NCBI GenBank assembly: GCA_905236675.1
Contig: CAJOND010000034.1
Location: 1-58,346, forward strand
Direction of reading: 5' to 3'
DNA from: Candidatus Rifleibacteriota bacterium
GTDB taxonomy: Bacteria; Muiribacteriota; Ozemobacteria; Ozemobacterales; Ozemobacteraceae
DNA: 58,346 nt
The translations under genes were made by a program, and so were the position numbers. Under the pieces are notes generated by a model, which was not told where the DNA came from, ran no database searches, and saw nothing but the letters and a program-made list of their open reading frames with translations. Within the stretch, counting starts at the first letter, position 1, and each line of letters begins with the position of its first letter. Positions 42,898 through 52,094 of the stretch are shown here, piece by piece.

Positions 42898-45747
42898 ATG
42901 AAAACTTCTGTAAAAATTACTGTTGAAGACAAAATTATAAAAATACATTTTGATATATTTGAAGCCGTTTGGGGCTACTTGTTGTCAGACAACATAAGCA
43001 TAATGGCTGATTCTGACAGTAAACTTCTAAGATTGTTTTCCTTTGCTAGTGGAAAAGAACAGACTACCGCAAATACGTCCCAAGATAATATAGAATCTAT
43101 ATCTAAATGTGACTTCTTCGAATTAAACTATTCATTGGGTGATCAATACAGTATTATATACAAAAAAGAACCTATAGACGTTACAGGAAAATTTATACAA
43201 GCTATAGAATCTCAATCCAAAAGGAAAAACTCAACGGCTATAGAGTGTTATAAAGCAGTTATAGAAGCAAATCCTCAAAATTATAGAGCTTATGGTTTAC
43301 TTGGCCGTTGTTTCCGAACCGAAGGAAATATGGATGAAGCCTATGAATGTTACAAAAAAGCTATTGAATTAGCTCCAGATTCACCAGAAGCTTATTGTAA
43401 TCTTGGTGTTCTATTTCAAAAAGAAGGCGATGAAGAAAAAGCACAGGCTTCTTTTTACAAAGCAATAGAAGCAGATAACTACTATTGCAATGCTTTAATA
43501 AAAAGAGCAACCTGGCTGCTTGCCAATAACCCCGACAGCTACGAACTAAAATTATATAATTTAAGACTTTCTTCGGCTCATCAAGATGTAACAGCTGCAC
43601 AAAACCATATAAAAGCATATATGGAAAAATTCGGTTACGATAGAATTGATTATTCCGACAAAGAAACTGTGCTTTTTGGTGATTTTGCAAATTATAAATT
43701 ACAAAAGAAATTAAAAACAATAGAATCTTGTGTCAACAATGGAGCCTATGCATCGGCTCTAAAAAATATGAAAGAAGCTATAGAATCTGTAAAAGGTTCT
43801 TCTGCAGAAAATAACGTTTCAGGTTGGTGTCATAGTCGAGCACAAAGATCAGCTAAAAGATTAGGCAAATCTGTAAATGATGAATTATTGGAAGAATTAA
43901 ATAAGCTTATTGAATCTACTCCAGAATATTCAGATGACGATCTATTAAAGCAAGCAAGAGAAGCTGAATTAAAAGCTTTTGAAGAAAATCAGAAAAGCAA
44001 TGATCAAACAGTTAAACACCTTTCTAAAGATAATAAGGATAATATAGAAATTTCTTCCATACCATTAGATAGAGAAGCGGCTGAAGCTGCAAGTCAGGCT
44101 GCTATTGCAGCCATAGAAAATAAAATATCTGAAGATGGAGATTATGCACAGCCTATAGCTGGACCAGTAGAAAAAGAAGTTACTGAAAATGAAAGAAATG
44201 AAGCTTTAGAAGAACAAAGTCTATTGGCTGGAGATGACAAATCTCCAGATATTGCCAAAGGAGAAGCGTTACTTGCGGGTTATGATGAAAAACCTGCGCC
44301 ATCACCTGTTTCTTCTTATGAAGAAAAGCCTCTTAAAGATAGCATAAATGATATACCAGCTCCGAAGCCAGTTACTTCAAATCTAGACTTGATGACTGGT
44401 GTAGACGATATGCCAGCTCCCAAACCTGTCACTTCAAATGTTGACTTGATGACTGGCGTAGACGATATGCCAGCTCCCAAACCTGTCGTTTCAAACGTTG
44501 ACCTAATGACTGGCGTAGACGATATGCCAGCTCCCAAACCTGTCACTTCAAATGTTGACATAATGACTGGCGTAGACGACATGCCAGCTCCCAAACCTGT
44601 CGTTTCAAACGTTGACTTGATGACTGGTGTAGACGATATGCCAGCTCCCAAACCTGTCGTTTCAAACGTTGACTTGATGACTGGTGTAGACGATATGCCA
44701 GCTCCTAAACCTGTCGTTTCAAACGTTGACCTAATGACTGGTGTAGACGATATGCCAGCTCCCAGACCTGTCACTTCAAATGTTGACCTAATGACTGGTG
44801 TAGACGATATGCCAGCTCCCAAACCTGTCGTTTCAAACGTTGACTTGATGACTGGAATAGATAATACTCCAGCACCTGTTTCTGAAACAGAACCCGCTTT
44901 AAAACCCAAAACAACTGCCGAATTAATGGCTGAAGTTAATAATTCCGAATTGCCTACAGAATCAGAACCTTTATTAAAGCCTAAAACAACTGCTGAATTA
45001 ATGAAAGAAGCTACGGTTTCCGAAGTTTCACCAGAAGCAGAACCTTTATTAAAACCAATGTCTACGGCAGAACTGATGGCTGAAGCAAAAGATACTAATT
45101 TGCCATCAGAAAGCGAAACATTGCTGAAGCCAATGTCTACTGCTGAATTAATGGCAGAAGCAAAGAATTATAAATTACCTTCGGAATCAGAAACCACGTT
45201 GATGCCTAAATCAACCGCAGAACTTATGGCGGAAGCAAAGAATGCTGTTTTACCACCTAAACCTGTTTTAACAGAAAAACAAGTAGACAACAAAGCTCAA
45301 TCAGAATCTACTTTACCTCAACAGAAAATTGATACAAAGGGAGTCGAATTAAATAAAAACTACAAATCTCCAGTTAAAGATGTTAAACCAGTAACTATTC
45401 AAGAATTCTTTATGCTGGTTCTTTTTGAAGTTATGAGAGATGGTGATATTGAAGATCAAGAAAAGAAATTCTTGAATAATCTAAAAACTTTCCTCAAAAT
45501 ATCAGATGAAGATTACGACAAAATGTTTAATCATATATCGAAACAGATTGCTATCAGCGGTAAACTAGATAAAGGAAAAGAAGGAAAATTCAATCCTAAG
45601 AGAGTATTTAAAAACTTGTGCAAAGCAGCATTAAGAGATGGAGTTTTAGAAGACTCTGAAAAAAGAGTTCTTATCGCAGCAAGCAAAATATTCAAAATCG
45701 AAGAACAGGAAGTAAAAAAGATGCTTATAGAGGCTAAAAATAAATGA
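42898..45747 (+). CDS. large TPR protein with 19-residue tandem repeats and TerB-like C-terminal domain
   Basis: No whole-length family recognised; cytoplasmic by lack of signal peptide. Residues ~1-95 are an unknown domain. About 100-215 are TPR units (AYGLLGRCFRTEGNMDEAYE, AYCNLGVLFQKEGDEEKAQA). About 215-480 are helical and charged. Residues 485-655 are nine near-identical copies of a 19-residue unit with core MPAPKPV, and ~667-790 are five copies of a 25-residue unit with core STAELMAEAK. The end (~835-949) resembles a TerB-like helical domain (FFMLVLFEVMRDGDIEDQEK, ALRDGVLEDSEKRVLIAASK). The ribosome site GGAGAG is good. The stop overlaps the next ATG by four bases (ATGA). Confidence 0.75.
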   Translation: MKTSVKITVEDKIIKIHFDIFEAVWGYLLSDNISIMADSDSKLLRLFSFASGKEQTTANTSQDNIESISKCDFFELNYSLGDQYSIIYKKEPIDVTGKFIQAIESQSKRKNSTAIECYKAVIEANPQNYRAYGLLGRCFRTEGNMDEAYECYKKAIELAPDSPEAYCNLGVLFQKEGDEEKAQASFYKAIEADNYYCNALIKRATWLLANNPDSYELKLYNLRLSSAHQDVTAAQNHIKAYMEKFGYDRIDYSDKETVLFGDFANYKLQKKLKTIESCVNNGAYASALKNMKEAIESVKGSSAENNVSGWCHSRAQRSAKRLGKSVNDELLEELNKLIESTPEYSDDDLLKQAREAELKAFEENQKSNDQTVKHLSKDNKDNIEISSIPLDREAAEAASQAAIAAIENKISEDGDYAQPIAGPVEKEVTENERNEALEEQSLLAGDDKSPDIAKGEALLAGYDEKPAPSPVSSYEEKPLKDSINDIPAPKPVTSNLDLMTGVDDMPAPKPVTSNVDLMTGVDDMPAPKPVVSNVDLMTGVDDMPAPKPVTSNVDIMTGVDDMPAPKPVVSNVDLMTGVDDMPAPKPVVSNVDLMTGVDDMPAPKPVVSNVDLMTGVDDMPAPRPVTSNVDLMTGVDDMPAPKPVVSNVDLMTGIDNTPAPVSETEPALKPKTTAELMAEVNNSELPTESEPLLKPKTTAELMKEATVSEVSPEAEPLLKPMSTAELMAEAKDTNLPSESETLLKPMSTAELMAEAKNYKLPSESETTLMPKSTAELMAEAKNAVLPPKPVLTEKQVDNKAQSESTLPQQKIDTKGVELNKNYKSPVKDVKPVTIQEFFMLVLFEVMRDGDIEDQEKKFLNNLKTFLKISDEDYDKMFNHISKQIAISGKLDKGKEGKFNPKRVFKNLCKAALRDGVLEDSEKRVLIAASKIFKIEEQEVKKMLIEAKNK
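44350..44862 (+). repeat. 57-bp tandem repeat array, nine units
   Basis: Nine in-frame copies of a 57-bp unit (19 codons: DMPAPKPV, T or V, SNVDLMTGVD) run without spacers; a tenth is degenerate (NTPAPV). Neighbouring copies are nearly identical at nucleotide level, alternating between a CACTTCAAATGTT and a CGTTTCAAACGTT variant, so the array has expanded recently, probably by slippage or unequal crossover. All changes keep the frame. Confidence 0.95.
44896..45270 (+). repeat. 75-bp coding repeat, five diverged units
   Basis: Units start at 44896, 44971, 45046, 45121 and 45196. Each codes for about LLKPxSTAELMAEAK plus a variable acidic spacer (LPSESE). They are more diverged than the 57-bp array, so they are older. 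Confidence 0.85.
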
Positions 45748-46844
45748 AGAAAAGAACCTTATGTTTATCTATTATTCTTTATTTCTTGTTTGTAACTTGT
45801 TTTGCGAATGCTGCAACTATTCAAATTCCGCAATGGTACAAGCTTAATGCGAAATTAGAAGAGCCTCCTGTTGTTGGTAAATCAGTTAACCTGACTGTTG
45901 ATCTACAAGCAATTATTGGAGATTTAAAAAATATCAGCATAAGATTGATTTTGCCAGACAAGTGGACAGCAGTAAAAGCAGAAAGAAATATAAAAAAAAT
46001 AGAAGCCAGTAAAACTGAATCAATCATTTTTTCTATTATACCAAAAACGGAATTATCTCAAGGCTCAATCGTTGTAGAAGCAACTTTTGATGTTCCCAAA
46101 AATAATATAAACAAAGCCATAGACAAGATAGCATCCGACAAAAACATAGCTGAAAGCTTGAAAAAAAGTGTAGAATCCTGGCCAAGCCCCACCAAAAGAT
46201 ATACAGATACATCTTTTGCAATTTTTCCAGAAGAATCCTTTTACCCTCTTTCAGGCGACATGTGGATTAGTTATGCTGATGAAATGTCCCCTGATCAAAA
46301 ATTAAAAGGCCCTGTTTATTATATAGATTCTATGATTAGTTTGCATCAAGCTCAAACCGATGTTGAAATGTATAATAAACTGACTGAATTGTTAAAAACA
46401 GATGAAGGTTTATCGGAAAAACTTTCAGAAACAGGAGTAGATATAGAAAAGAAACATTTTGATTATTTAAATGGACTTTATGTTCTAGCTGTTGATGCCT
46501 GGAAAAATCAAGATTATCAAACTTCTTTAAATCTTCTAGAGTTATTGGAAAAAGAGTCGCTTTCATTAAAAAAAGCCTATGCAGACTATTTAAATATAGC
46601 AACAAACAATATAAGAGCTCTAATATTCTGGAAACAAGGACAAAGAAGATTAACGGAAGAAGCTTTCAAAAAAGCTTTTTATCGTAATAAAAAACATAAG
46701 CTGCAAAGATATATATTACGTAATTTAGGTCTTTTCATGTATTCCATAAAAGACAAAGCTACAGCCAAAGAAATGTATGAATTAGCAAAAACTTTTAAGA
46801 AGGGTTATACGCTTTTAGATAAAGAAACTGAATTACTGAAATAA
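45744..46844 (+). CDS. secreted periplasmic protein of unknown function with helical-repeat C-terminus
   Basis: Family not recognised. A signal peptide (residues ~1-23, cut after CFANA) is followed by an Ig-like or beta-sandwich domain (~35-130: VGKSVNLTVDLQAIIGDLKN, SIRLILPDKW). The remaining ~230 residues are helical and fit TPR-like repeats (YLNGLYVLAVDAWKNQDYQT, ALIFWKQGQRRLTEEAFKKA). It overlaps the previous gene by four bases and the next by one, so the three products are made together. It may be the periplasmic partner of the TPR/TerB-like and HEAT proteins. Confidence 0.72.
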   Translation: MKKRTLCLSIILYFLFVTCFANAATIQIPQWYKLNAKLEEPPVVGKSVNLTVDLQAIIGDLKNISIRLILPDKWTAVKAERNIKKIEASKTESIIFSIIPKTELSQGSIVVEATFDVPKNNINKAIDKIASDKNIAESLKKSVESWPSPTKRYTDTSFAIFPEESFYPLSGDMWISYADEMSPDQKLKGPVYYIDSMISLHQAQTDVEMYNKLTELLKTDEGLSEKLSETGVDIEKKHFDYLNGLYVLAVDAWKNQDYQTSLNLLELLEKESLSLKKAYADYLNIATNNIRALIFWKQGQRRLTEEAFKKAFYRNKKHKLQRYILRNLGLFMYSIKDKATAKEMYELAKTFKKGYTLLDKETELLK

Positions 46845-48763
46845 TGAGTGATTTAATATCAGAACTAAAATCAAAAGAGCCTTCTGTAGTTTGTGCAGCA
46901 ATAGAAACTTTAGAAGTATCAAATCCAGAACAACTCAAGGCTAATATTGTTCCTTTATTATTAAATCCAAATGCCTGGGTTCGTTCTCGTGCAACTAGAG
47001 CTATGTGCCGCTGGGATAAAAGTGAAGCAATAAGATATTTAGCTTCAATGTTATTCTCAAATAAAATTCTTGAAAGAGAAGCTGCATTAAATAATTCTAT
47101 TTTTTTCCCATTTAATCAGATTGAAAGCCTTTTATTAAAATTTTTAACAGTAGAAAGAGAGCAGAATCTAATACAAAAAGCCGGTGTCGTTTTTATGGTT
47201 AATCCAGATAAAACTACAGCTTATCGTTTATTTGAAGCCAAGCAAGCAACAAGAGGTTTGAGGTCTAATCTAATAGAAGCCATACTAGTAGGAGTTTTAA
47301 ATTCTCTTTTTCAAGCTAAATTAGATAATGATTCTCCAGAACTACAGTTAAAAAAGCTTCAAATAGAATATAACGAAAAAAAGACTAAAATATATATAAA
47401 TCACTTTTCTTCTATGCTAGGTTCTGAAGATTCTTCTATCAGACTGAAAGCAGCATTGAAACTATGTGAACTGATAAAAAAGAATGTTCCTGGGGTTGAC
47501 ATAATTATCAATGAATTTCTGAAAACCGAAGAAGAAGCAACTGTAGTAAATCAAGTTAGATTTTTTCTAGATTCAGATAAGAAAAAGCTAACCACTGAGG
47601 ATAAAAAAGATGTTAGCACCTTAGATGGTCGGGAAAAAATATATTCTTCAATCAATAAGGATAATTATTCTCAATTAATAGCCTTATTACTGCCAATATT
47701 GAGAAATCTTCCAGAAATAGAACAAATAAGAATAATAAATTTTGTAAAAGATTATGGTGATAAAAGTCAATCAGAGCAAGTATTAAAATGCCTGGAAACT
47801 AATAATCCTGATGTTCAACAGGCTGTCATCGACTGCGTTTGCAAAATAGACCAAGAGGCTTTGAATCCTTATCTTCCAAACCTTATAAAAAGCAATTATG
47901 ATCAGGTAAAATTATCGGCTATTAATGCTTTTACCTTATTCGATAAACCACAGGCACTATCAATACTTGGTCAAATGATGACTTCTATTAAAATTTCCCA
48001 GAGAAAAAATGCTCTTTTTTGCTTAGAAAGCCTAGACTTCGCTTCTGTTAGTGATATTATTATCGTAGCTGTAAAACAGGAAAAAGAAGTAAGCATAAGA
48101 AAAGAATTATATAATGTTTTATTAGACAACGCTAATGAAGAAGTATTCTATGAAATATATTTTCATTATATGACTTCTAATTCAAATGAAAAGATTGAGT
48201 TAAAAAGTTTTTTAATTAAATATTCACAAAAACTAGCATCACAAAATGCTGGGAAAACAAAAGATGATTTTTGGGAAAATGCTGAAGCACGCTGGAATGA
48301 AGAAAATGAAAATAAGGCACAACGTGAGGCTTATAAACTTGAAAAAATTCAAAGTTTGATAGCCAAAGATGATAGAAAAGAAAAAATAGAACTAGTCAAA
48401 TTTGCTTTTATAAGTCATAGTATAGGTTTTATTCTTACCCTTCTGATATGGTTCGGATTTATGGCTCCCAACGCTTGGTTTAAAACAAGTGATAAAGCGA
48501 CTGAAGGAATAGTCACAGAAGAAGGGAAAAATCAAGAAGTCAATCTATTACCAGCAGAACCAATTACAGTTAAAGGTGTAATTTTAGAAGTCAGTGTTCA
48601 GAATCTACAGGCAATGTTCTTAGATAATACAGGGAAAAAATATCTGCTTATGTTTGGGGATGAAAAATCAGTTCCAGAAACTGGTAAAGAAATAACAGCT
48701 CAAATATTAGTAGAAGATTACGAAAATTCAGTTTATATAGCAGATGTTATAAGTTTATTATAA
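46844..48763 (+). CDS. HEAT-repeat protein with C-terminal membrane span and small beta domain
   Basis: No signal peptide. About the first 475 residues are helical repeats of HEAT type (for example NPNAWVRSRATRAMCRWDKS, EIEQIRIINFVKDYGDKSQ, NNPDVQQAVIDCVCKIDQEA). A charged coiled-coil-like part (~478-515) leads to a membrane span (~522-545: FAFISHSIGFILTLLIWFGF). The last ~80 residues outside the membrane resemble an OB-like beta domain (ITVKGVILEVSVQNLQAMFL). So a cytoplasmic scaffold seems tied to a periplasmic module. Overlap of one base with the upstream stop shows tight coupling. Confidence 0.75.
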   Translation: MSDLISELKSKEPSVVCAAIETLEVSNPEQLKANIVPLLLNPNAWVRSRATRAMCRWDKSEAIRYLASMLFSNKILEREAALNNSIFFPFNQIESLLLKFLTVEREQNLIQKAGVVFMVNPDKTTAYRLFEAKQATRGLRSNLIEAILVGVLNSLFQAKLDNDSPELQLKKLQIEYNEKKTKIYINHFSSMLGSEDSSIRLKAALKLCELIKKNVPGVDIIINEFLKTEEEATVVNQVRFFLDSDKKKLTTEDKKDVSTLDGREKIYSSINKDNYSQLIALLLPILRNLPEIEQIRIINFVKDYGDKSQSEQVLKCLETNNPDVQQAVIDCVCKIDQEALNPYLPNLIKSNYDQVKLSAINAFTLFDKPQALSILGQMMTSIKISQRKNALFCLESLDFASVSDIIIVAVKQEKEVSIRKELYNVLLDNANEEVFYEIYFHYMTSNSNEKIELKSFLIKYSQKLASQNAGKTKDDFWENAEARWNEENENKAQREAYKLEKIQSLIAKDDRKEKIELVKFAFISHSIGFILTLLIWFGFMAPNAWFKTSDKATEGIVTEEGKNQEVNLLPAEPITVKGVILEVSVQNLQAMFLDNTGKKYLLMFGDEKSVPETGKEITAQILVEDYENSVYIADVISLL

Positions 48764-48891
48764 TCAAATATTTAAAATTAAAAATTTATAACGGTTATCC
48801 AAAATGTTATGAAATAGCCGTGACGATTCGGTAAAAAATATCATAAATTTCCAGTTTTCAAACAATCTAATGATATTGAAAATTTAAGAGA

Positions 48892-49461
48892 TTACAAATA
48901 AGCATTATGCATATAAACAATATCACAGGCTTCTTTTATTGCCTGATTAATAGGTAAAAGGTCTTCACCTAGCTGAAAATCTAACATTGCCAATTTCCTA
49001 TAAAATATAGGAATAACAGGAGATTTTTCTCCGGAAGCTATTTTTTTGCATATTTGCTGGATTTTTTCAGGACAATTTTCTTTTAAAGAATGACAAGCAG
49101 CAAAACAAGGTTTTTCATGTTTATCTAACACTGATGCAAAACCAAAAAGACGACAGATTAATCCTCTTGAAGGATAGACAGAACATCCCCACTTGTCATT
49201 TTCAAAAACAGAAAAAATACATCTCGAATCATTTTTGTTATTTATTTTTTCTATAACTTCTTCCAACAAACCACTTTTATACAAATGAAAAGCCAAAGGT
49301 AAAAATTCAAGAGGGGTAGCATTAATATCGTCATATAGACAACATTTCGAACAATGAAACAAACAATCTATATGGTATTTGTTTTTGAAAGATTTTGTAG
49401 CTTTATCTGCCTCTAACTGTAAGGATTCTATTTTTTGTATCTTCTGATAAAAATTTAACAT
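48892..49461 (-). CDS. YkgJ-like cysteine cluster protein
   Basis: Small cytoplasmic metal-binding protein of the CxxCxxxxCC (YkgJ) family. The first cluster is CLFHCSKCCLYDD; further Cys residues follow in DSRCIFSV, WGCSVYPSRGLICRLFG and PCFAACHSLKENC. YkgJ-like proteins probably bind zinc or an Fe-S cluster, and their biochemical role is not settled. The 189-aa length is normal. It is convergent with the HEAT gene; the 128-base gap shows no hairpin of note. Confidence 0.8.
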   Translation of the reverse strand: MLNFYQKIQKIESLQLEADKATKSFKNKYHIDCLFHCSKCCLYDDINATPLEFLPLAFHLYKSGLLEEVIEKINNKNDSRCIFSVFENDKWGCSVYPSRGLICRLFGFASVLDKHEKPCFAACHSLKENCPEKIQQICKKIASGEKSPVIPIFYRKLAMLDFQLGEDLLPINQAIKEACDIVYMHNAYL

Positions 49462-49627
49462 GATGAGAAATAATACTCGGCATGAAGCATACTCTCAATT
49501 TTTTTTATGTAAATTAATATTAAGAAAAGATTTTTATATGCTTTTACATTATAGCTATTGCAAATTTATACAAGACAGAATAAAATCAAAACCACAAAAT
49601 TAACTAAATTTGAGGCAAAACAATTAA

Positions 49628-50638
49628 ATGAATGGACTAAGCTTATTACAAACAGAACGTGCTATTCTTGAATTAAAAAGACATTTTGAAGACACATTGG
49701 CTGATAGTCTAAGGCTTTATAGAGTTTCTGCTCCCATGTATGTTAAAATGGGAACAGGTCTTCAAGACGATTTAAACGGGACAGAACGACCAGTTACATT
49801 TTCTGTTCCAGCTATAGGCAATACAAAATTTGAAATTGTCCATTCACTTGCTAAATGGAAAAGAATGGCCTTAGCAAACTACAATATCCCTATGGGTGAA
49901 GGCATTTATACCGACATGAACGCCTTAAGACCTGACGAAGCAAGTATTGAAACAGGAATACATTCCATTTATGTCGATCAATGGGACTGGGAAAAGGTAA
50001 TGAATAAAGATGAAAGAAATCTTGATTACCTTAAACATACTGTAGAAACTATTTATTCTGCTATTCTCTCAACAGAACATCATATTGCTACAAAATATGG
50101 GCTTAATAAATTTTTATCTCAAAAAATCCATTTTATCCACAGTGAAGATTTATTAGAAAAATATCCAAACTTAGCTTCAAAAGAACGAGAACATGCTATT
50201 TGTCGTGAACTTGGAGCAGTTTTTCTCATTGGTATAGGTGGAAAATTACAAAATGGTCAACCACACGACGGACGTGCCCCTGACTATGATGACTGGTCTA
50301 CTCCTACAACAGAAGGTCATCACGGTTTAAACGGCGATATTCTTGTCTGGAATCCAATATTTGAAAAATCCTTTGAATTATCATCTATGGGAATAAGAGT
50401 TGATCCTGAAACACTATTAAGACAATTAAAAGAAAGAAATGTTTTGAAAAAAACCAATCTACCTTGGCATAAAAATTTATTAGAAAGGAAAATGCCACAA
50501 ACAATAGGTGGTGGTATAGGACAATCTCGTTTAAGTATGCTTTTGCTTCAAAAGCATCACATAGGCGAAGTTCAGGTTAGTGTATGGCCTGATAGAATGT
50601 TAAAATATTGTGAAGAACAAGGAATACATATATTATAA
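49628..50638 (+). CDS. asnA: aspartate-ammonia ligase (asparagine synthetase A)
   Basis: Makes asparagine from aspartate, ammonia and ATP; class II tRNA-synthetase-like fold. The 336-aa length is typical. Motifs seen: LSLLQTERAILELKRHFE at the start, GTERPVTFSVPAIG, ASIETGIHSIYVDQWDWEKV and the C-terminal ATP-binding stretch TIGGGIGQSRLSMLLL. A possible promoter (TTTACA 49543-49548, TATACA 49567-49572) lies ~55 bases upstream, and GAGGCA serves as ribosome site. Confidence 0.95.
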   Translation: MNGLSLLQTERAILELKRHFEDTLADSLRLYRVSAPMYVKMGTGLQDDLNGTERPVTFSVPAIGNTKFEIVHSLAKWKRMALANYNIPMGEGIYTDMNALRPDEASIETGIHSIYVDQWDWEKVMNKDERNLDYLKHTVETIYSAILSTEHHIATKYGLNKFLSQKIHFIHSEDLLEKYPNLASKEREHAICRELGAVFLIGIGGKLQNGQPHDGRAPDYDDWSTPTTEGHHGLNGDILVWNPIFEKSFELSSMGIRVDPETLLRQLKERNVLKKTNLPWHKNLLERKMPQTIGGGIGQSRLSMLLLQKHHIGEVQVSVWPDRMLKYCEEQGIHIL

Positions 50639-50651
50639 AAGATAGAAGAAA

Positions 50652-50775
50652 GGTAATTATTGTAGTCGGTTTTTGTTATAGTTATTGTTTTTTCAAAAGT
50701 TAGAAAACATTTGATTATATTTTACAGACCTTCTACTAACTACAAAAACTATATCTTCCAACTACAATAATAACC
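50652..50775. repeat. long-range inverted repeat between asnA and the next gene
   Basis: GGTAATTATTGTAGT (50652-50666) pairs at 14 of 15 positions with ACTACAATAATAACC (50761-50775), and the inner flanks pair partly (CGGTTTTTGTTATAG region with CTACAAAAACTATAT region). The unit of about 124 bases sits between convergent genes and has no ORF. It may be a terminator-like hairpin or a small inverted-repeat element. Confidence 0.5.
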
Positions 50776-50805
50776 ATAAAATATCTTATATCTTAAATCT
50801 TGCTT

Positions 50806-51378
50806 CTAATTTTCATAGCTGGCATCGCAGGAATCACCACGGCTACCCATCGGATAAACAGCTGGCTGCAATGCAGGAATATTATATGGGTATTTTGAAT
50901 CAAGTGAATTCATGTGTTCAACAATTCTTCTCTTAATATCTTCTGCTTTATAATCACCTTTACCATTTCTAGGCATATTACCAACAGGATCAGAAGGTAA
51001 AATTCCATCTGTATACATTGGCATTGGGGCAACATTTGATATAGGAATATCAGAAACAGGAGCAAGAGCTTGAAGTTTTCTTTTATGCTCGTTCATAGCT
51101 AATTCCCAAGTATAAACATCTGGTTCATATATTCTTGGTTCATTATGACGTTTAACACCTCTTACATATCTTCTTTTCTGAGTATTAAAAGTCATTTTAC
51201 CTTTTTTAGCATATAAACCAGCTTTTATTAGTCTTTCAGAAAAATTCAAGTATTCCAGTCTATCTCTGTTGTTTCCTTCTAAAACAGCTTGAGCTGGTTC
51301 CATAGCAAGCAACATAACAACAGAACATATAGCTAATCCTGCTAATCCTTTAACAACGTAACCCATATTTATTTTCAT
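50806..51378 (-). CDS. hypothetical secreted or anchored protein
   Basis: No family recognised. A hydrophobic segment (~8-26, ending EPAQA) is a signal peptide. The mature part is basic and carries the motif FNTQKRRYVRGVKRHNEPRI, then a proline-rich region (ISNVAPMPMYTDGILPSDPV). The last 45 residues hold KAEDIKRRIVEHMNSLDSKY and a Tyr/Pro-rich tail with one Cys (GDSCDASYEN). The ATG has a strong ribosome site (GGAGGG). The gene is monocistronic. It may be a periplasmic structural protein, but nothing in the sequence fixes a role. Confidence 0.68.
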   Translation of the reverse strand: MKINMGYVVKGLAGLAICSVVMLLAMEPAQAVLEGNNRDRLEYLNFSERLIKAGLYAKKGKMTFNTQKRRYVRGVKRHNEPRIYEPDVYTWELAMNEHKRKLQALAPVSDIPISNVAPMPMYTDGILPSDPVGNMPRNGKGDYKAEDIKRRIVEHMNSLDSKYPYNIPALQPAVYPMGSRGDSCDASYEN

Positions 51379-51807
51379 AAAACACCCTCCGTGAGTACCT
51401 TTTAATCACAAAACCAAAAATTTATAAAAAGTTGTATTTCTGTCAAGGGAATTTTTTTGAAATTGACAATCTTTATTTAACTAAAATAGTTCATGCTTTT
51501 TCTATATAAATAGGTAATGTTTTTATGGAAACAGTTTAATTATAATCTCTGTACATAAATAGAGTTCGAAAAATGACTTATATCCTTTTTATTGATACAG
51601 TTTATACTTCCCTCTTCCCTCTCTGCTCTATGCTCTTCTATCTTTCAGCTTTCACTTTTCACCTTACCAACCATCACTCACCACCAACTACGCCTCGGAT
51701 TGCTTTCAGCAATCAACCCCTTAAGTCTTTTGCTTCGCAAAATCCAGCTCTCCCACTATTCGTGGGGAAACTTCGCTTGACTCTTCCTTATTATCTCTTC
51801 ACAATCT
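51379..51807. other. 429-base gap, pyrimidine-rich with small hairpins
   Basis: No credible gene is visible; a plus-strand frame of 109 codons here is shadow-like and overlaps spoVG. Small hairpins include GATTGCT/AGCAATC (51698-51714), TTTTGC/GCAAAA near 51732 and CCCAC/GTGGG near 51755. The text GATTGCTTTCAGCAATC echoes the imperfect hairpin near 42255. The region may be a degraded copy of the same dispersed element. Confidence 0.4.
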
Positions 51808-52086
51808 TCAATCTTCTATCTTTATTCTTAACAGTTCATCATGATAAGCACGAAGAACATAACTGTTTATCTGATTTTTTAATTCTGTATTTATTAATGT
51901 GACAACTTCATGCCAATCACCATTTGGCCCTTTTACGCTAGGCATACCGACAAAATCACCTTTTTCATTACTAAAAATACGCAAATCCTTTAATACAAGG
52001 CTATCATCTAAAATAACAGTAGACAAAGCCTTAAGATTGGTTTTAGGAGATTTAAAAACTTGAATGCGTATATCTGTGACTTTCAA
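51808..52086 (-). CDS. spoVG: SpoVG-family regulatory protein
   Basis: Small DNA/RNA-binding regulator found far beyond spore formers, where it acts on gene expression in stress and virulence. The 92 aa show the family start (MKVTDIRIQVF) and core (VILDDSLVLKDLRIFSNEKG, FVGMPSVKGPNGDWHEVVTL, LINTELKNQI). The start codon is TTG; it is placed by homology and no clear ribosome site exists, so reinitiation from the gene ending 8 bases upstream is likely. No sporulation genes are in the window. Confidence 0.93.
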   Translation of the reverse strand: MKVTDIRIQVFKSPKTNLKALSTVILDDSLVLKDLRIFSNEKGDFVGMPSVKGPNGDWHEVVTLINTELKNQINSYVLRAYHDELLRIKIED

Positions 52087-52094
52087 AACTATAA

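Noticed and set aside
44350..44862. A CRISPR array reading of the 57-bp repeats
   Set aside because: There are no unique spacers, the units are contiguous and in frame, and the array is inside a protein-coding gene.
44316..44909. A 197-codon minus-strand frame with regular repeats
   Set aside because: It is the antisense reading of the 57-bp array; any repeat whose length is a multiple of three can stay open in other frames.
51573..51902. A 109-codon plus-strand frame
   Set aside because: It overlaps the well-supported spoVG gene, has a low-complexity Leu/Phe/Ser/His composition and lacks a ribosome site.
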